Of a stretch of DNA of 64,000 nucleotides, positions 45,883 to 53,796 are shown piece after piece. The notes below the pieces were generated by a model that worked only from the letters and a program-made list of their open reading frames with translations, did not search any database and was not told the DNA's origin. Location: contig DATGEL010000044.1 in NCBI GenBank assembly GCA_035310145.1, forward strand, positions 43,830 to 107,829. The letters are read 5' to 3'. The DNA comes from Dehalococcoidia bacterium (lineage in GTDB: Bacteria > Chloroflexota > Dehalococcoidia > CAUJGQ01). Both the position numbers and the translations under genes were made by a program. The number at the start of each line of letters is the position of its first letter. Positions within the stretch are counted from its first letter, which is position 1.

Positions 45883-46185
45883 TCATGCCTGCAAGACCGC
45901 GCTGAGCGCGTCCACCGCCGTCTGCTGAAGCCGTGGCGTGACGTGCGAGTAGGTGTTGAGCGTCAGCGTTGTGGTGCTGTGCCCAAGCAGATCGGCCACG
46001 ATGCGCGGATGCACCCCCTGCTCAAGCAGCAAGGTAGCGCAGCTATGCCGTAGGTCGTGGAAGCGGATGCGCGGCAAGCCGGCCTTCGCAAGCAGCGGCC
46101 AGAAGGAGCGCCGCAGGAGGTTGCCCGCCTCGATATCACGCGGTCGCCCGCCGCTGCCATAACCGCCATCGTGTCGCGCGCGACG
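45883..46185 (-). pseudogene. C-terminal fragment of a tyrosine recombinase (integrase)
   Basis: About 100 residues remain, ending at the TGA at 45883-45885. The frame is closed upstream by a TAG at 46186-46188, so the N-terminal DNA-binding and core domains are missing. The catalytic half is clear: FHDLRHSCATLLLEQG (H-x-x-R box), VADLLGHSTTTLTL (H/W box) and the tyrosine nucleophile in NTYSHV. An internal stretch (GGYGSGGRPRDIEAGNLL, RRSFWPLLAKAGLPR) also fits. It lies 90 nt from the 3' end of tRNA-Tyr, a common integration target, which suggests an old integrated element that has decayed. Confidence 0.8.
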
Positions 46186-46260
46186 CTAAACCGCCACTGG
46201 GATACCAAGCATTGGCGGATGAGGAGACGGTGAGAAGCGGGCGGTGAATGCCCTGCGGCA

Positions 46261-46834
46261 TTACCAGTTGCGGATGTAGCCTTCCTCGTACCCGAACGTG
46301 TCCCAGAACGGGATCGGCTTCGGCTCGTCCGCCGCTCAGTCCGGCCGCGGCACGCCGAACTCGTTGTGCAGGTAGTCGGCCAGGTCATTGCCGTAGTGAA
46401 TGATGTCGGTCTGCATCACCGAGAACACCGGGTTGCCAGCCTCGGCGGGCGTGTCGGGCATGAAGCGTGCACGCACGATGGCGTATGCAGTGTTGCGGTC
46501 CCGCGGCGCCGATCCCCAGCCCTCGTACCATGTCCGGCACTGCCACGGCACCAGCTCCCGCTCTTGCTTGTCATTCATGGCAAAGTAGTCGTAACCGTCG
46601 ATGTCGCCCCAGATGCCTTCAAAAACCCAGCGTCGTTCGTCGTCCAACTCCTTGGCGGTAATGTTGCGCCAGTCCGGAAAGTCGGGATGCACAGGCAGCA
46701 TGAATTGCAGGAACGAGCGCAAGTCCAGCGGGCGGTCTCCTCCCGTGGTAATACGGCTTTGAAGACAGCGGAGGCGCTCGCAACAGGCTCTCCCGCACCA
46801 TCTCGAGATAGTCGAGCGGCTGTTCTCCGGCCAT
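46261..46834 (-). pseudogene. SMI1/KNR4-like gene with a frameshift and an in-frame TGA
   Basis: Starts at 46834 with MAGEQPLDYLEMVRESLL behind AAGG. One extra base near 46780 shifts the frame; dropping it restores ERLRCLQSRITTGGDRPLDLRSFLQFML. The remainder runs through WVFEGIWGDIDGYDYFAMND, WYEGWGSAPRDRN and VFSVMQTDIIHYGNDLADYLHNEFG, typical of the SMI1/KNR4 group. A TGA at 46336-46338 interrupts, and in-frame sequence continues as AADEPKPIPFWDTFGYEEGYIRNW to a TAA at 46261. Trp is usual where this TGA falls. The gene is decayed; it may belong with the integrase remnant. Restored it would be about 190 residues. Confidence 0.6.
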
Positions 46835-46886
46835 CGGTACGCCTTCGGCGGTTCGCGCCGCGGGCGTGCGGCGGCGCGTGGCATGG

Positions 46887-48533
46887 TCAGTGCGGGCTGA
46901 GCGCGGCGGCGGCGATCAGCTCGCCGGCCGGCTCGCCGGGCTCCGCCGGACCAAGCGTGCGGCGCAACGGCCGCTCTTTCATCAGCAGCGCCAGCGCCAG
47001 CGCCACGGCGATCAGCGCCAGCGCCAGCGCAAACACCCGCCGGATCGCTTCCGAGATCGCCGAGCGTTGCGCGTCGCGCGCGTTTGCCAGGTGCGTGCTG
47101 CCGTCGGGCTGCGCCAGCAACTCGGCCTGCACCTTCGCGTACGCGGCGGGATCGAGCGCCAGCGTCGGATCCTCGAAGCGGGCTAACGTCTCGGCCGCGA
47201 CCGCGGCGCGCGTCTGCGCCGGCACGTGCTGGCGGAACTGCGCCTGGAACGTGGTCGTGAGCAGCACGCCGAAGAGCGCCGTGCCGATCACGGCGCCGAT
47301 CTGCATGAAGAACTGCCGTGCACTCGTCGCCACACCCAGGTACGCGTGCGAGACCGCATTCTGGATCACGACGGAGAGCGTCGGCATCACCAGGCCGCCG
47401 CCGAGGCCGAGCAGCACCACGAACAGGCTGAGCTGCCAGGTCGGCGTGGTGGGCGAGAGCGTCAGCATCAGCCCCATCGCGCCGACCATCATCACGCTGC
47501 CGCTGATGGTCAGCGGCTTGTACCGGCCGGTGCGCGAGAGCAGTTGCCCGCCGACGATGCTGGTCACGAGCAGGCCGAGCGACTGCGGCGTCGTGATCAG
47601 CCCCGAGGCGGTGGCCGACTCGTCGAGCGCGACTTGCAGGAAGGTGGGCAGGTAGGGAATCGCGCCCATCATCGCGAAGCCGGTACAGAGCACCATCAGG
47701 TTGCCGAGCAGAAACTCGCGGTTGCGGAAGAGGTGGAAGGGGATGATCGGCGCCGGGTGGCGCAGCTCCTGCGCGACGAAGGCGGCGCCGAAGGCGGCGG
47801 CGCCGGCGAAGAGGGCCAGCGTCGGCGCGCTCGCCCAGCCGTACTCCGTGCCGGACCACGCCAGCGCCAGCAGGCCGCAGCTCGTGCTGAGGGAAAGCAG
47901 CGCCGCGCCGATGAAGTCGATCTGCGGCCGGCGGCTGCTGCGCACGAGCGGCAGGTTGCGCCAGATGGCCGGGAACGCCACGGCGCCCACGGGCACGTTG
48001 ATGAAGAACACCCAGCGCCAGCCGGCGTGGTCCGTGAGCAGCCCGCCGATCGCCGGACCGAGCACGCTCGCCAGGCTGAAGGTGCCCGTGAACAGCCCCA
48101 TGTACTTGCCGCGCTCGGCCGGCGCGAAGATGTCGCCGACGGTAGCGAAGATGCTCGCGAAGACCGCGCCGCCGCCGATGCCTTGCAGGCCGCGGCAGGC
48201 GATCAGCACGGCCATGTTCGGCGCGGCGCCGCAGCCGGCCGAGGCGATGAGAAAGATGACCATGCCCGCAAGCAGGAACGGCTTGCGGCCGTAGATGTCC
48301 GAGAGCTTGCCGACCAGCGGCCCGACGACGGTCGAGGTGAGCATGTAGGTCGTGAAGACCCACGACAGCAGTGAGAAGCCGCCGAGGTTGGCGACGATCT
48401 TCGGCGCCGCCGTCGCCATGATCGTCTGGTCGAGCGCGCCCATGAACATGGCGCTCATCAGGCTGATCAGCAGTAGCCAGCGCTGGCGCCGGTCGAGCGT
48501 CTCGCCCAGCGGCCGTTCGTCCAGGGCCATCAT
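46887..48533 (-). CDS. MFS transporter, DHA2/EmrB-QacA type (14-helix)
   Basis: 548 residues. N-terminal helix LLLISLMSAMFMGALDQTIMATAAPKIV with the DHA2 Asp, motif A GKLSDIYGRKPFLLAGM, motif C-like ASVLGPAIGGLLTDHAGWRWVFFINVPVG, and about fourteen membrane segments followed by a soluble tail with an Ala-rich helix (ALALALIAVALALALLMK). The length and order match EmrB/QacA multidrug exporters that use a proton gradient. It is a paralog of the transporter at 42910. Confidence 0.93.
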   Translation of the reverse strand: MMALDERPLGETLDRRQRWLLLISLMSAMFMGALDQTIMATAAPKIVANLGGFSLLSWVFTTYMLTSTVVGPLVGKLSDIYGRKPFLLAGMVIFLIASAGCGAAPNMAVLIACRGLQGIGGGAVFASIFATVGDIFAPAERGKYMGLFTGTFSLASVLGPAIGGLLTDHAGWRWVFFINVPVGAVAFPAIWRNLPLVRSSRRPQIDFIGAALLSLSTSCGLLALAWSGTEYGWASAPTLALFAGAAAFGAAFVAQELRHPAPIIPFHLFRNREFLLGNLMVLCTGFAMMGAIPYLPTFLQVALDESATASGLITTPQSLGLLVTSIVGGQLLSRTGRYKPLTISGSVMMVGAMGLMLTLSPTTPTWQLSLFVVLLGLGGGLVMPTLSVVIQNAVSHAYLGVATSARQFFMQIGAVIGTALFGVLLTTTFQAQFRQHVPAQTRAAVAAETLARFEDPTLALDPAAYAKVQAELLAQPDGSTHLANARDAQRSAISEAIRRVFALALALIAVALALALLMKERPLRRTLGPAEPGEPAGELIAAAALSPH

Positions 48534-48771
48534 CGGCCGATCCCCCGGAGGTGCGCCGATCCACGCACTGAATCGCAGTGTACCGCGTTGGATAGGGGGT
48601 GCGGCAACCGCTCCGACGCCCCACCCGTCGCCGCGGATTCCGCGTTCGACATCGCGACATGGCGGTCTCCATGTTGGCGCCTCCGCACCGGCCGTCGAGC
48701 GGAGAACGGGTGCACCAGCCGGACGGCCATACCGTTCGGCAGCCGCACGCCCCTGCTGCCTGGAACTGAAA

Positions 48772-49068
48772 TTAGAGGAGTGCCCGCAGCCGCGCCGCCG
48801 CCTCGTGCGGCTTCTCGTCCGCCGCCAGGTCGTGCGCCTCGTGCACGGCGTCGCGCAGGGCGAGCAGGCGCTCGCGCGGCAGCACGGCGCCGTCGCCGCG
48901 CTCCAGTGCGATGTCCAGCAGCCGCCAGACCGCGTCCAGCTCCGACTCGCGGTAGACGCAGTGCTCGAACGAGTTCGAGACGTCGAGGTGCGCGACCAGG
49001 TTGCGCAGCGTCGCCTCGCCGTAGTCCTCGACCGGGATCACGTGGGACGGGTTCGGTTGAGTGGTCAT
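48772..49068 (-). CDS. Small hypothetical protein coupled to a Rieske oxygenase
   Basis: 98 residues. Its ATG overlaps the stop of the Rieske gene at 49065 (ATGA), so it is translated with it. Sequence features: VIPVEDYGEATLRNLVAHLDVSNSFEHCVYRESELDAVWRLL and a C-terminal helical AVHEAHDLAADEKPHEAAARLRALL. No family recognised, no signal peptide. The tight coupling suggests a helper or subunit for the oxygenase, not yet named. Confidence 0.75.
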   Translation of the reverse strand: MTTQPNPSHVIPVEDYGEATLRNLVAHLDVSNSFEHCVYRESELDAVWRLLDIALERGDGAVLPRERLLALRDAVHEAHDLAADEKPHEAAARLRALL

Positions 49069-50351
49069 TGCACCGGCACCGTAAGCATGTTTTTGACCGT
49101 CTCTTCGTAGGAAACGTCGCGCTTGAGCATCATCGAGGCGGAGCGCACGCGGAAGGCTTCCGGCCGCTGCACGGCCGCCGGGCCGCGGCCCTCGCGCTGC
49201 AGCTCGCGCGCCTCGCGCAGCAGCAGGCGCCGCGCGGCGATGATCGCCGTGTCGCTCGTGCCCAGATGCTCCTGGCTGCGGTCCACCACGGGACCCATCG
49301 CCTCCTGCACCGCCGAGTCCTGCTCGCTCACGCCCTCAATGCCGGTGTAGCTGTCCTGCTTCTGCTTCGCCCGGTCGATCAGGTACTCGTTGCGGGCGTT
49401 GCGGATCGGCAGAAAGGTCTTCTGGTCCACGCCGGCGTGGATGCTGTTGCCGGACTGCAGGTCCGCCAACTCCTTCTCCGTCAGCGGCCGGCCCGGCAGC
49501 CAGGAGACGCTGAAGTTCCAGCAGTGCGCGTCGTCGATCGGCGTCCAGAAGTGGCCGTTGTAGGGCGCATCCACGTTCATCGGGCCGGGGATGATCGTCG
49601 CCGTGGGCAAGAGGAACTGCGTGATCCGCCAGTAGTAGCTGTCGGCCTCGGCGTCGCGGCGGGCGCCGATTAAGAGGCCATAGTCCGTGCGGTTCACGGT
49701 GAAGCGCGGCGCCTTGTCGCGCCACATGTAGGCCGATTGCAGCCCGAGCGTCGAGGAGACGTGTGTCTCGGCGCTGGGCGTGCTGTGCAGAAACGAGACG
49801 TGGCTTGAGTCGATGCCGCCCTCGACGGCCTGCAGGTAGTTGCTCTCCTGCAGCCGCTTGGAGACGAAGCGTTGGTTCTCGGGCACCACCGCCCACTCGA
49901 ACTCCGGCAGCGGCGGCAAGGCGCCGCCGGCCGCGCGCGGGCCGAGGTAGGCCCAGATCAGGCCGCCCCACGCGCGCGCCGGGTAAGCCGTGGTGAAGAC
50001 ACGCTCTTTAAACCCGTACTCCGGCGGCTCGTTGGGCATGTCGATGCAGTGCCCTTCGATATCGAACTTCCAGCCGTGGTAGACGCAGCGCAGGCCGCAC
50101 TCCTCGTTGCGGCCCCAGTAGAGGCTGGTGCGCCGGTGCGGGCAGAACTCGTCCAGCAGCCCGAAGCGGTCCTGCGAGTCGCGGAAGGCGACCAGCTCCT
50201 CGCCCATCAGCCTGACGCGCACGGGCGGGCAGTCCGCCTGCGGCAGCTCGCCGGCGAGCAGCACCGGCTGCCAGTAGCGGCGCAGGTACTCGCCCATCGG
50301 CCTGCCGCGGTTCGTGTGCGTCAGCAGCTCGTTCTCTTCACGGGTCAGCAT
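49065..50351 (-). CDS. Rieske [2Fe-2S] ring-hydroxylating oxygenase, alpha subunit (phthalate-dioxygenase-like)
   Basis: 428 residues. Rieske site CPHRRTSLYWG (C70, H72) with CVYHGWKFD (C89, H92). The catalytic iron triad is in QAVEGGIDSSHVSFLHST (Asp, two His). The N-terminus MLTREENELLTHTNRGRPMGEYLRRYWQPV, with PVRVRLMGEELVAFRDSQDRFG, is characteristic of the phthalate 4,5-dioxygenase-type subgroup. Substrate is probably an aromatic acid or a related compound. The small protein overlaps its stop, and a ketopantoate-reductase-like gene lies upstream (transcriptionally). The required reductase is not adjacent. Confidence 0.93.
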   Translation of the reverse strand: MLTREENELLTHTNRGRPMGEYLRRYWQPVLLAGELPQADCPPVRVRLMGEELVAFRDSQDRFGLLDEFCPHRRTSLYWGRNEECGLRCVYHGWKFDIEGHCIDMPNEPPEYGFKERVFTTAYPARAWGGLIWAYLGPRAAGGALPPLPEFEWAVVPENQRFVSKRLQESNYLQAVEGGIDSSHVSFLHSTPSAETHVSSTLGLQSAYMWRDKAPRFTVNRTDYGLLIGARRDAEADSYYWRITQFLLPTATIIPGPMNVDAPYNGHFWTPIDDAHCWNFSVSWLPGRPLTEKELADLQSGNSIHAGVDQKTFLPIRNARNEYLIDRAKQKQDSYTGIEGVSEQDSAVQEAMGPVVDRSQEHLGTSDTAIIAARRLLLREARELQREGRGPAAVQRPEAFRVRSASMMLKRDVSYEETVKNMLTVPVQ

Positions 50352-50428
50352 CGGCGGCGCTCCGTGCGTGCAGGATGAACGCCGTTATCTTACCGCGTTC
50401 CGGCGCCGGTGCCGGCACTTGCCCACGC

Positions 50429-51439
50429 CTACGCTCCCGCGGTCCGCCGCGCGTTCGCCTGCTCGACGCCGCGCAGCACGGCCACGAGCGTCTCAAGGCT
50501 TGGCGTGGAGAGGCCGTGCGCCGCGGCCCGCGCCAGGGCGTCGCCGGCCGTGTCCTCTAGCTCGGTCGGGCGGCCGGCGATCACGTCCTGCGCGAGCGAT
50601 GGATAGAGCACGAGGCCGGCGGCCCGCTGCCGCTCGCCCATCAGGGCCAGGCCGGCCACAACTTCGTCTTCGCTCCAGACATGGCCGGGCGCGATGCGCT
50701 GTGCCGGCGGTCCGCCGCCCAGGTCGGGAAAGGTGGCCGGCAGCTCCCACAGCGGGAAGCCTTCCGCCTCCGCCACGGCGGCGACTTCCAGCACGACGCG
50801 GGCGCCGAGCCGCAGCAGCGCCGGATCCTCGGTCAGGGTGCCCACGTCGAGCCGTGTAAGCGCACAAACCAGCGAGGTGCGCAGATAGCCCGCGAGCTTG
50901 TACCACTCGCGCGAAACGACATCCGGCACACAGATCACGGGCAGACCGGCTCCGGTCATGGCCGTGGCAAAGCTTTCGCCGCGCGGGGAGGGCCCACCTT
51001 CCAGCTCCCCCACCTGCGAGGCGCCCGAGAGCGTGTGCGAGACGACGCCGGGCCGCTGCAACTGCGCCCCGATATAGGCCACCGCGCCCAGAACGCGCTC
51101 GCGGCCGAAGACGGTGCACAAGGCCGCATCCTTGCGCACGCCGTTCTGCAGCGACAACACGCAACCGACATCTACGCCGGTGAGCGGGGCCAACGCGGCC
51201 TGCGTGTCGCGCGTCTTCACGCAGACGATCAGGTAATCGAACGAACCGAGCCGGTTCGCCTCTGCCGCGACGCGCACGGGCGCGCTGAACTCGGCCAGAC
51301 CGGTGATCTGCGCCTGAGGGCCGGCAAACGCGGCGGCCTGCGCCGGCTTCACGAACAGCGTGACCTCGTGGCCGGCGCGGGCAAGGTAGCCCGCGACCAC
51401 GGTGCCCAGCCCGCCGCCGCCGAGAACGAGCACGCGCAT
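50429..51439 (-). CDS. Ketopantoate reductase (PanE/ApbA) family
   Basis: 336 residues from the ATG at 51439 behind GGGAGG. The N-terminal Rossmann motif is MRVLVLGGGGLGTVVAGYLARAGHEV. SLQNGVRKDAAL and VSREWYKLAGYLRTSLVCALTRLDVG (with the family's catalytic Lys) mark the enzyme core. Family members reduce ketopantoate with NADPH in pantothenate/CoA biosynthesis, but many paralogs have other keto-acid substrates. Its neighbour at 49065 is a Rieske oxygenase, so the canonical role is not certain. Confidence 0.85.
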   Translation of the reverse strand: MRVLVLGGGGLGTVVAGYLARAGHEVTLFVKPAQAAAFAGPQAQITGLAEFSAPVRVAAEANRLGSFDYLIVCVKTRDTQAALAPLTGVDVGCVLSLQNGVRKDAALCTVFGRERVLGAVAYIGAQLQRPGVVSHTLSGASQVGELEGGPSPRGESFATAMTGAGLPVICVPDVVSREWYKLAGYLRTSLVCALTRLDVGTLTEDPALLRLGARVVLEVAAVAEAEGFPLWELPATFPDLGGGPPAQRIAPGHVWSEDEVVAGLALMGERQRAAGLVLYPSLAQDVIAGRPTELEDTAGDALARAAAHGLSTPSLETLVAVLRGVEQANARRTAGA

Positions 51440-51556
51440 GCCGCCTCCCTTCTCCTTTCCCTTCCCTCTCATTGTGGCGTATCGTCCAGCCCGATGCAGG
51501 GAGGGCGCTATGCTGCCATGGAGAAATCGGCCTCATCGACGTCGCGAGGACAGCGC

Positions 51557-52051
51557 ATGCACGCGCCGCTGGCCGAGCTGTTGCGCTACAACAGGTGGGC
51601 CGTTTTGACCCTGCTCGACGCCTGCCAGGCACTCGGCGAGGCCCGGCTCGACGCGCGTCCGCAGGGGATCTCCGGCTCGGTGCGCGAGCTGCTGCACATC
51701 GTCGGCGGGCAGCAGACGTTCGTGCTGCGCACGCGCGGACGCCGGCATGAGGGCGAGCTGAATCGGGGCAGCCCCTGGCCCGGCTTCGCCGTCCTGCGTG
51801 GGGTCGCCGTGCGCAGCAGCGACGAGTTGATCGCCGTCGCCGAGGAGCTGGTACAGGACAGCGAGCTGCGCTTGCCGTGGCGAGGCCGCGAGTACCGCTA
51901 CCCGAAGTCGTGCTTCCTTGTGCACGCCGTCCAGCACGGCGTCGAGCACCGCACCGAGGTCAAGCTCGCGCCGGCGCAGCTCGGCGTGCAGACGCCGGAC
52001 CTCGACGCCTGGTTTTACGCTGAGGCGATGGGCTTCGGCACTGCGGTCTGA
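51557..52051 (+). CDS. DinB family protein
   Basis: 164 residues from the ATG at 51557 (GAGG upstream). Helix-bundle pattern: LAELLRYNRWAVLTLLDACQALG, GSVRELLHIVGGQQTFVLRTRG (metal-ligand His), LIAVAEELVQDSELRLPW, and FLVHAVQHGVEHRTEVKLA with a further His pair. DinB proteins form a four-helix bundle with a metal site; substrates are mostly unknown and include thiol-dependent transferases. Divergent from the PanE-like gene. Confidence 0.88.
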   Translation: MHAPLAELLRYNRWAVLTLLDACQALGEARLDARPQGISGSVRELLHIVGGQQTFVLRTRGRRHEGELNRGSPWPGFAVLRGVAVRSSDELIAVAEELVQDSELRLPWRGREYRYPKSCFLVHAVQHGVEHRTEVKLAPAQLGVQTPDLDAWFYAEAMGFGTAV

Positions 52052-52099
52052 ACGGAGTCTACCGGCGGTGCCGACGCAGTCGTTCTGCGGGCGGCAGCG

Positions 52100-53608
52100 T
52101 CAGGCGCCGCGCCGCAGCGCCCGGCCGGGCCGGGCATGCGTGTGCTCGCCGTCGCGCGCCACGCAGACGCCGTTCACGTACACGGCGCGAATGCCCGTGG
52201 GATGGCGCCGCGGCTCCTCGTAGGTCGCGGTGTCGGCGATCGTGCGCGGGTCGAAGACGACGAGGTCGGCGAAGGAGCCGGGCGCGAGGCTGCCGCGGCC
52301 CGCCAGCTTGAACTTCCGCGCGGGCATGCCCGTCATCTTGTGAATCGCGGTGGCCAGGTCTAGCACGCCCTCATCGCGGGTGTAGCGGCCCAGCACGCGC
52401 GCGAAGCAGCCGAAGAGACGCGGATGCGGCTTCTTGCCCGCGGGCACGCCGTCCGAGCCGATCATGGTGGTCGGATGCGTCATCACCGTGCGCACGTCGG
52501 CCTCGTCCATCATGAACAGCACGACGAACGCGCTCTGGCCCTCTTCCTCCAGAATGCGCGCCGCCGCGTCCTCAACCGGCAGGTCCATTTGTTCCGCGAT
52601 CTGCGCCAGCGTCTGCCCCTCCCATTCGGGGTGCTTCGGCGCGGCGGCGAAGAGCACATCTTCGGCGCGGACGCGGCCAATGCCGCCCGCCTCGGGATCG
52701 CCGTCCTTGCGAAAATTACCGTTCTGCACCACGGCGAAGAAGGCGGTGCTGCCGGCCGTGTAGGGGTACTGATCGGCGGTCACGTCGAGGCCGCGCGCCC
52801 GCGCCGCCTCGATCAGCGCGATCGACTCGCGCACCTTGCCGGCGTTCTCGGCACCGGACACCTTGTGGTGCGAGATCTGCACCGGCACACCGGCCTCTTC
52901 GCCAATGCGGATCGCCTCGCGCACCGAGTCGAGCAGTCCTGCCGCCTCATTGCGCATGTGCGTCGCGTACAGTCCGCCGCCAGTCCCCAGCTCGCGCGCC
53001 AGTGCGATGATCTCCTCCGTCGGCGTATAGCGGCCGGGCTCGTAGATCAGGCCGGTAGAGAGGCCGACGCAGCCCGCGTCGCGGCCCTCGCGCACCAGCT
53101 CCTGCATCCGCGCGACTTCGGCGGCCGTGGCAGGCCGATTCTCGACGCCCATTACGGAGCGGCGAATCGTGCCCTGCCCCATCAGTACCGCGACGTTCAG
53201 GCTCGGCGGCTGCTCGTCCAGCCGGCGCAGATAGCCGCCGAAGCCATCCCACGGCACCGGCTGTGCGCCGGGCGCAAAGTCGCGCCAGGCGGCGATCGCG
53301 GCCGGAAACGGCGCCACGCCAACGCCGCAGTTGCCGACGATATCGCTGGTCACGCCCTGCAGCACTTTGCAGGCGAAGTCGGGGTCGAGCAGCACGGCCA
53401 TGTCGTCGTGCGCATGCACGTCGATAAAGCCGGGAGAGACGGCCAGACCGCTGGCGTCCAGCTCGTTCGCCGCGCGCTCGCGCACCACGCCCACGCCAGC
53501 GATGCGATCGCCGCGCACGGCCACGTCGGCAGCGACGCCGGGCGCGCCACTGCCGTCGTACACCGTGCCGCCACGGATCACCAGGTCGATCGGTTCGTTT
53601 GCTTGCAT
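52100..53608 (-). CDS. D-aminoacylase / N-acyl-D-amino-acid deacylase family amidohydrolase
   Basis: 502 residues from the ATG at 53608 with GGAGG nine bases upstream. The N-terminal DLVIRGGTVYDGSGAPGVAADVAVRGDRI, the metal motif SPGFIDVHAHDD, NCGVGVAP (Cys of the family), STGLIYEPGRYTPTEE, LYATHMRNEA, VQISHHKVSG and TMIGSDGVP identify a D-aminoacylase-type amidohydrolase of the urease superfamily. It would release the D-amino acid from N-acyl derivatives or process hydantoin-type or peptide-like nutrients. ABC locus 2, transcribed divergently, fits uptake of such compounds. Confidence 0.9.
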   Translation of the reverse strand: MQANEPIDLVIRGGTVYDGSGAPGVAADVAVRGDRIAGVGVVRERAANELDASGLAVSPGFIDVHAHDDMAVLLDPDFACKVLQGVTSDIVGNCGVGVAPFPAAIAAWRDFAPGAQPVPWDGFGGYLRRLDEQPPSLNVAVLMGQGTIRRSVMGVENRPATAAEVARMQELVREGRDAGCVGLSTGLIYEPGRYTPTEEIIALARELGTGGGLYATHMRNEAAGLLDSVREAIRIGEEAGVPVQISHHKVSGAENAGKVRESIALIEAARARGLDVTADQYPYTAGSTAFFAVVQNGNFRKDGDPEAGGIGRVRAEDVLFAAAPKHPEWEGQTLAQIAEQMDLPVEDAAARILEEEGQSAFVVLFMMDEADVRTVMTHPTTMIGSDGVPAGKKPHPRLFGCFARVLGRYTRDEGVLDLATAIHKMTGMPARKFKLAGRGSLAPGSFADLVVFDPRTIADTATYEEPRRHPTGIRAVYVNGVCVARDGEHTHARPGRALRRGA

Positions 53609-53703
53609 CGCTGCCTCCAGCCTGGCAGAGACTTCGATCGGCATTTCCGCCCCATAGTACCGCGTGCCCGACCACCGAACGCATCGGCACGCATCGTGAT
53701 CGC

Positions 53704-53732
53704 TTGCCGTGCCTCGGGCGCGCTCCTATACT
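53704..53732 (+). promoter_or_regulatory. Promoter of ABC locus 2
   Basis: TTGCCG (53704-53709), 17 nt, TATACT (53727-53732) is a good sigma-70-like promoter with ideal spacing. Start near 53740, with the gene at 53797. Confidence 0.6.
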
Positions 53733-53796
53733 TGCGGCCATCGACCGCGGGCGATGATCGCGCCGCTATGTGAGCAGCCGAAACGAGGCCGGCGAG

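Noticed and set aside
48530..48748. A 72-residue minus-strand frame between the MFS and Rieske neighbourhoods.
   Set aside because: It has no ribosome site, no recognisable domain and Arg/His-rich composition typical of shadow frames.
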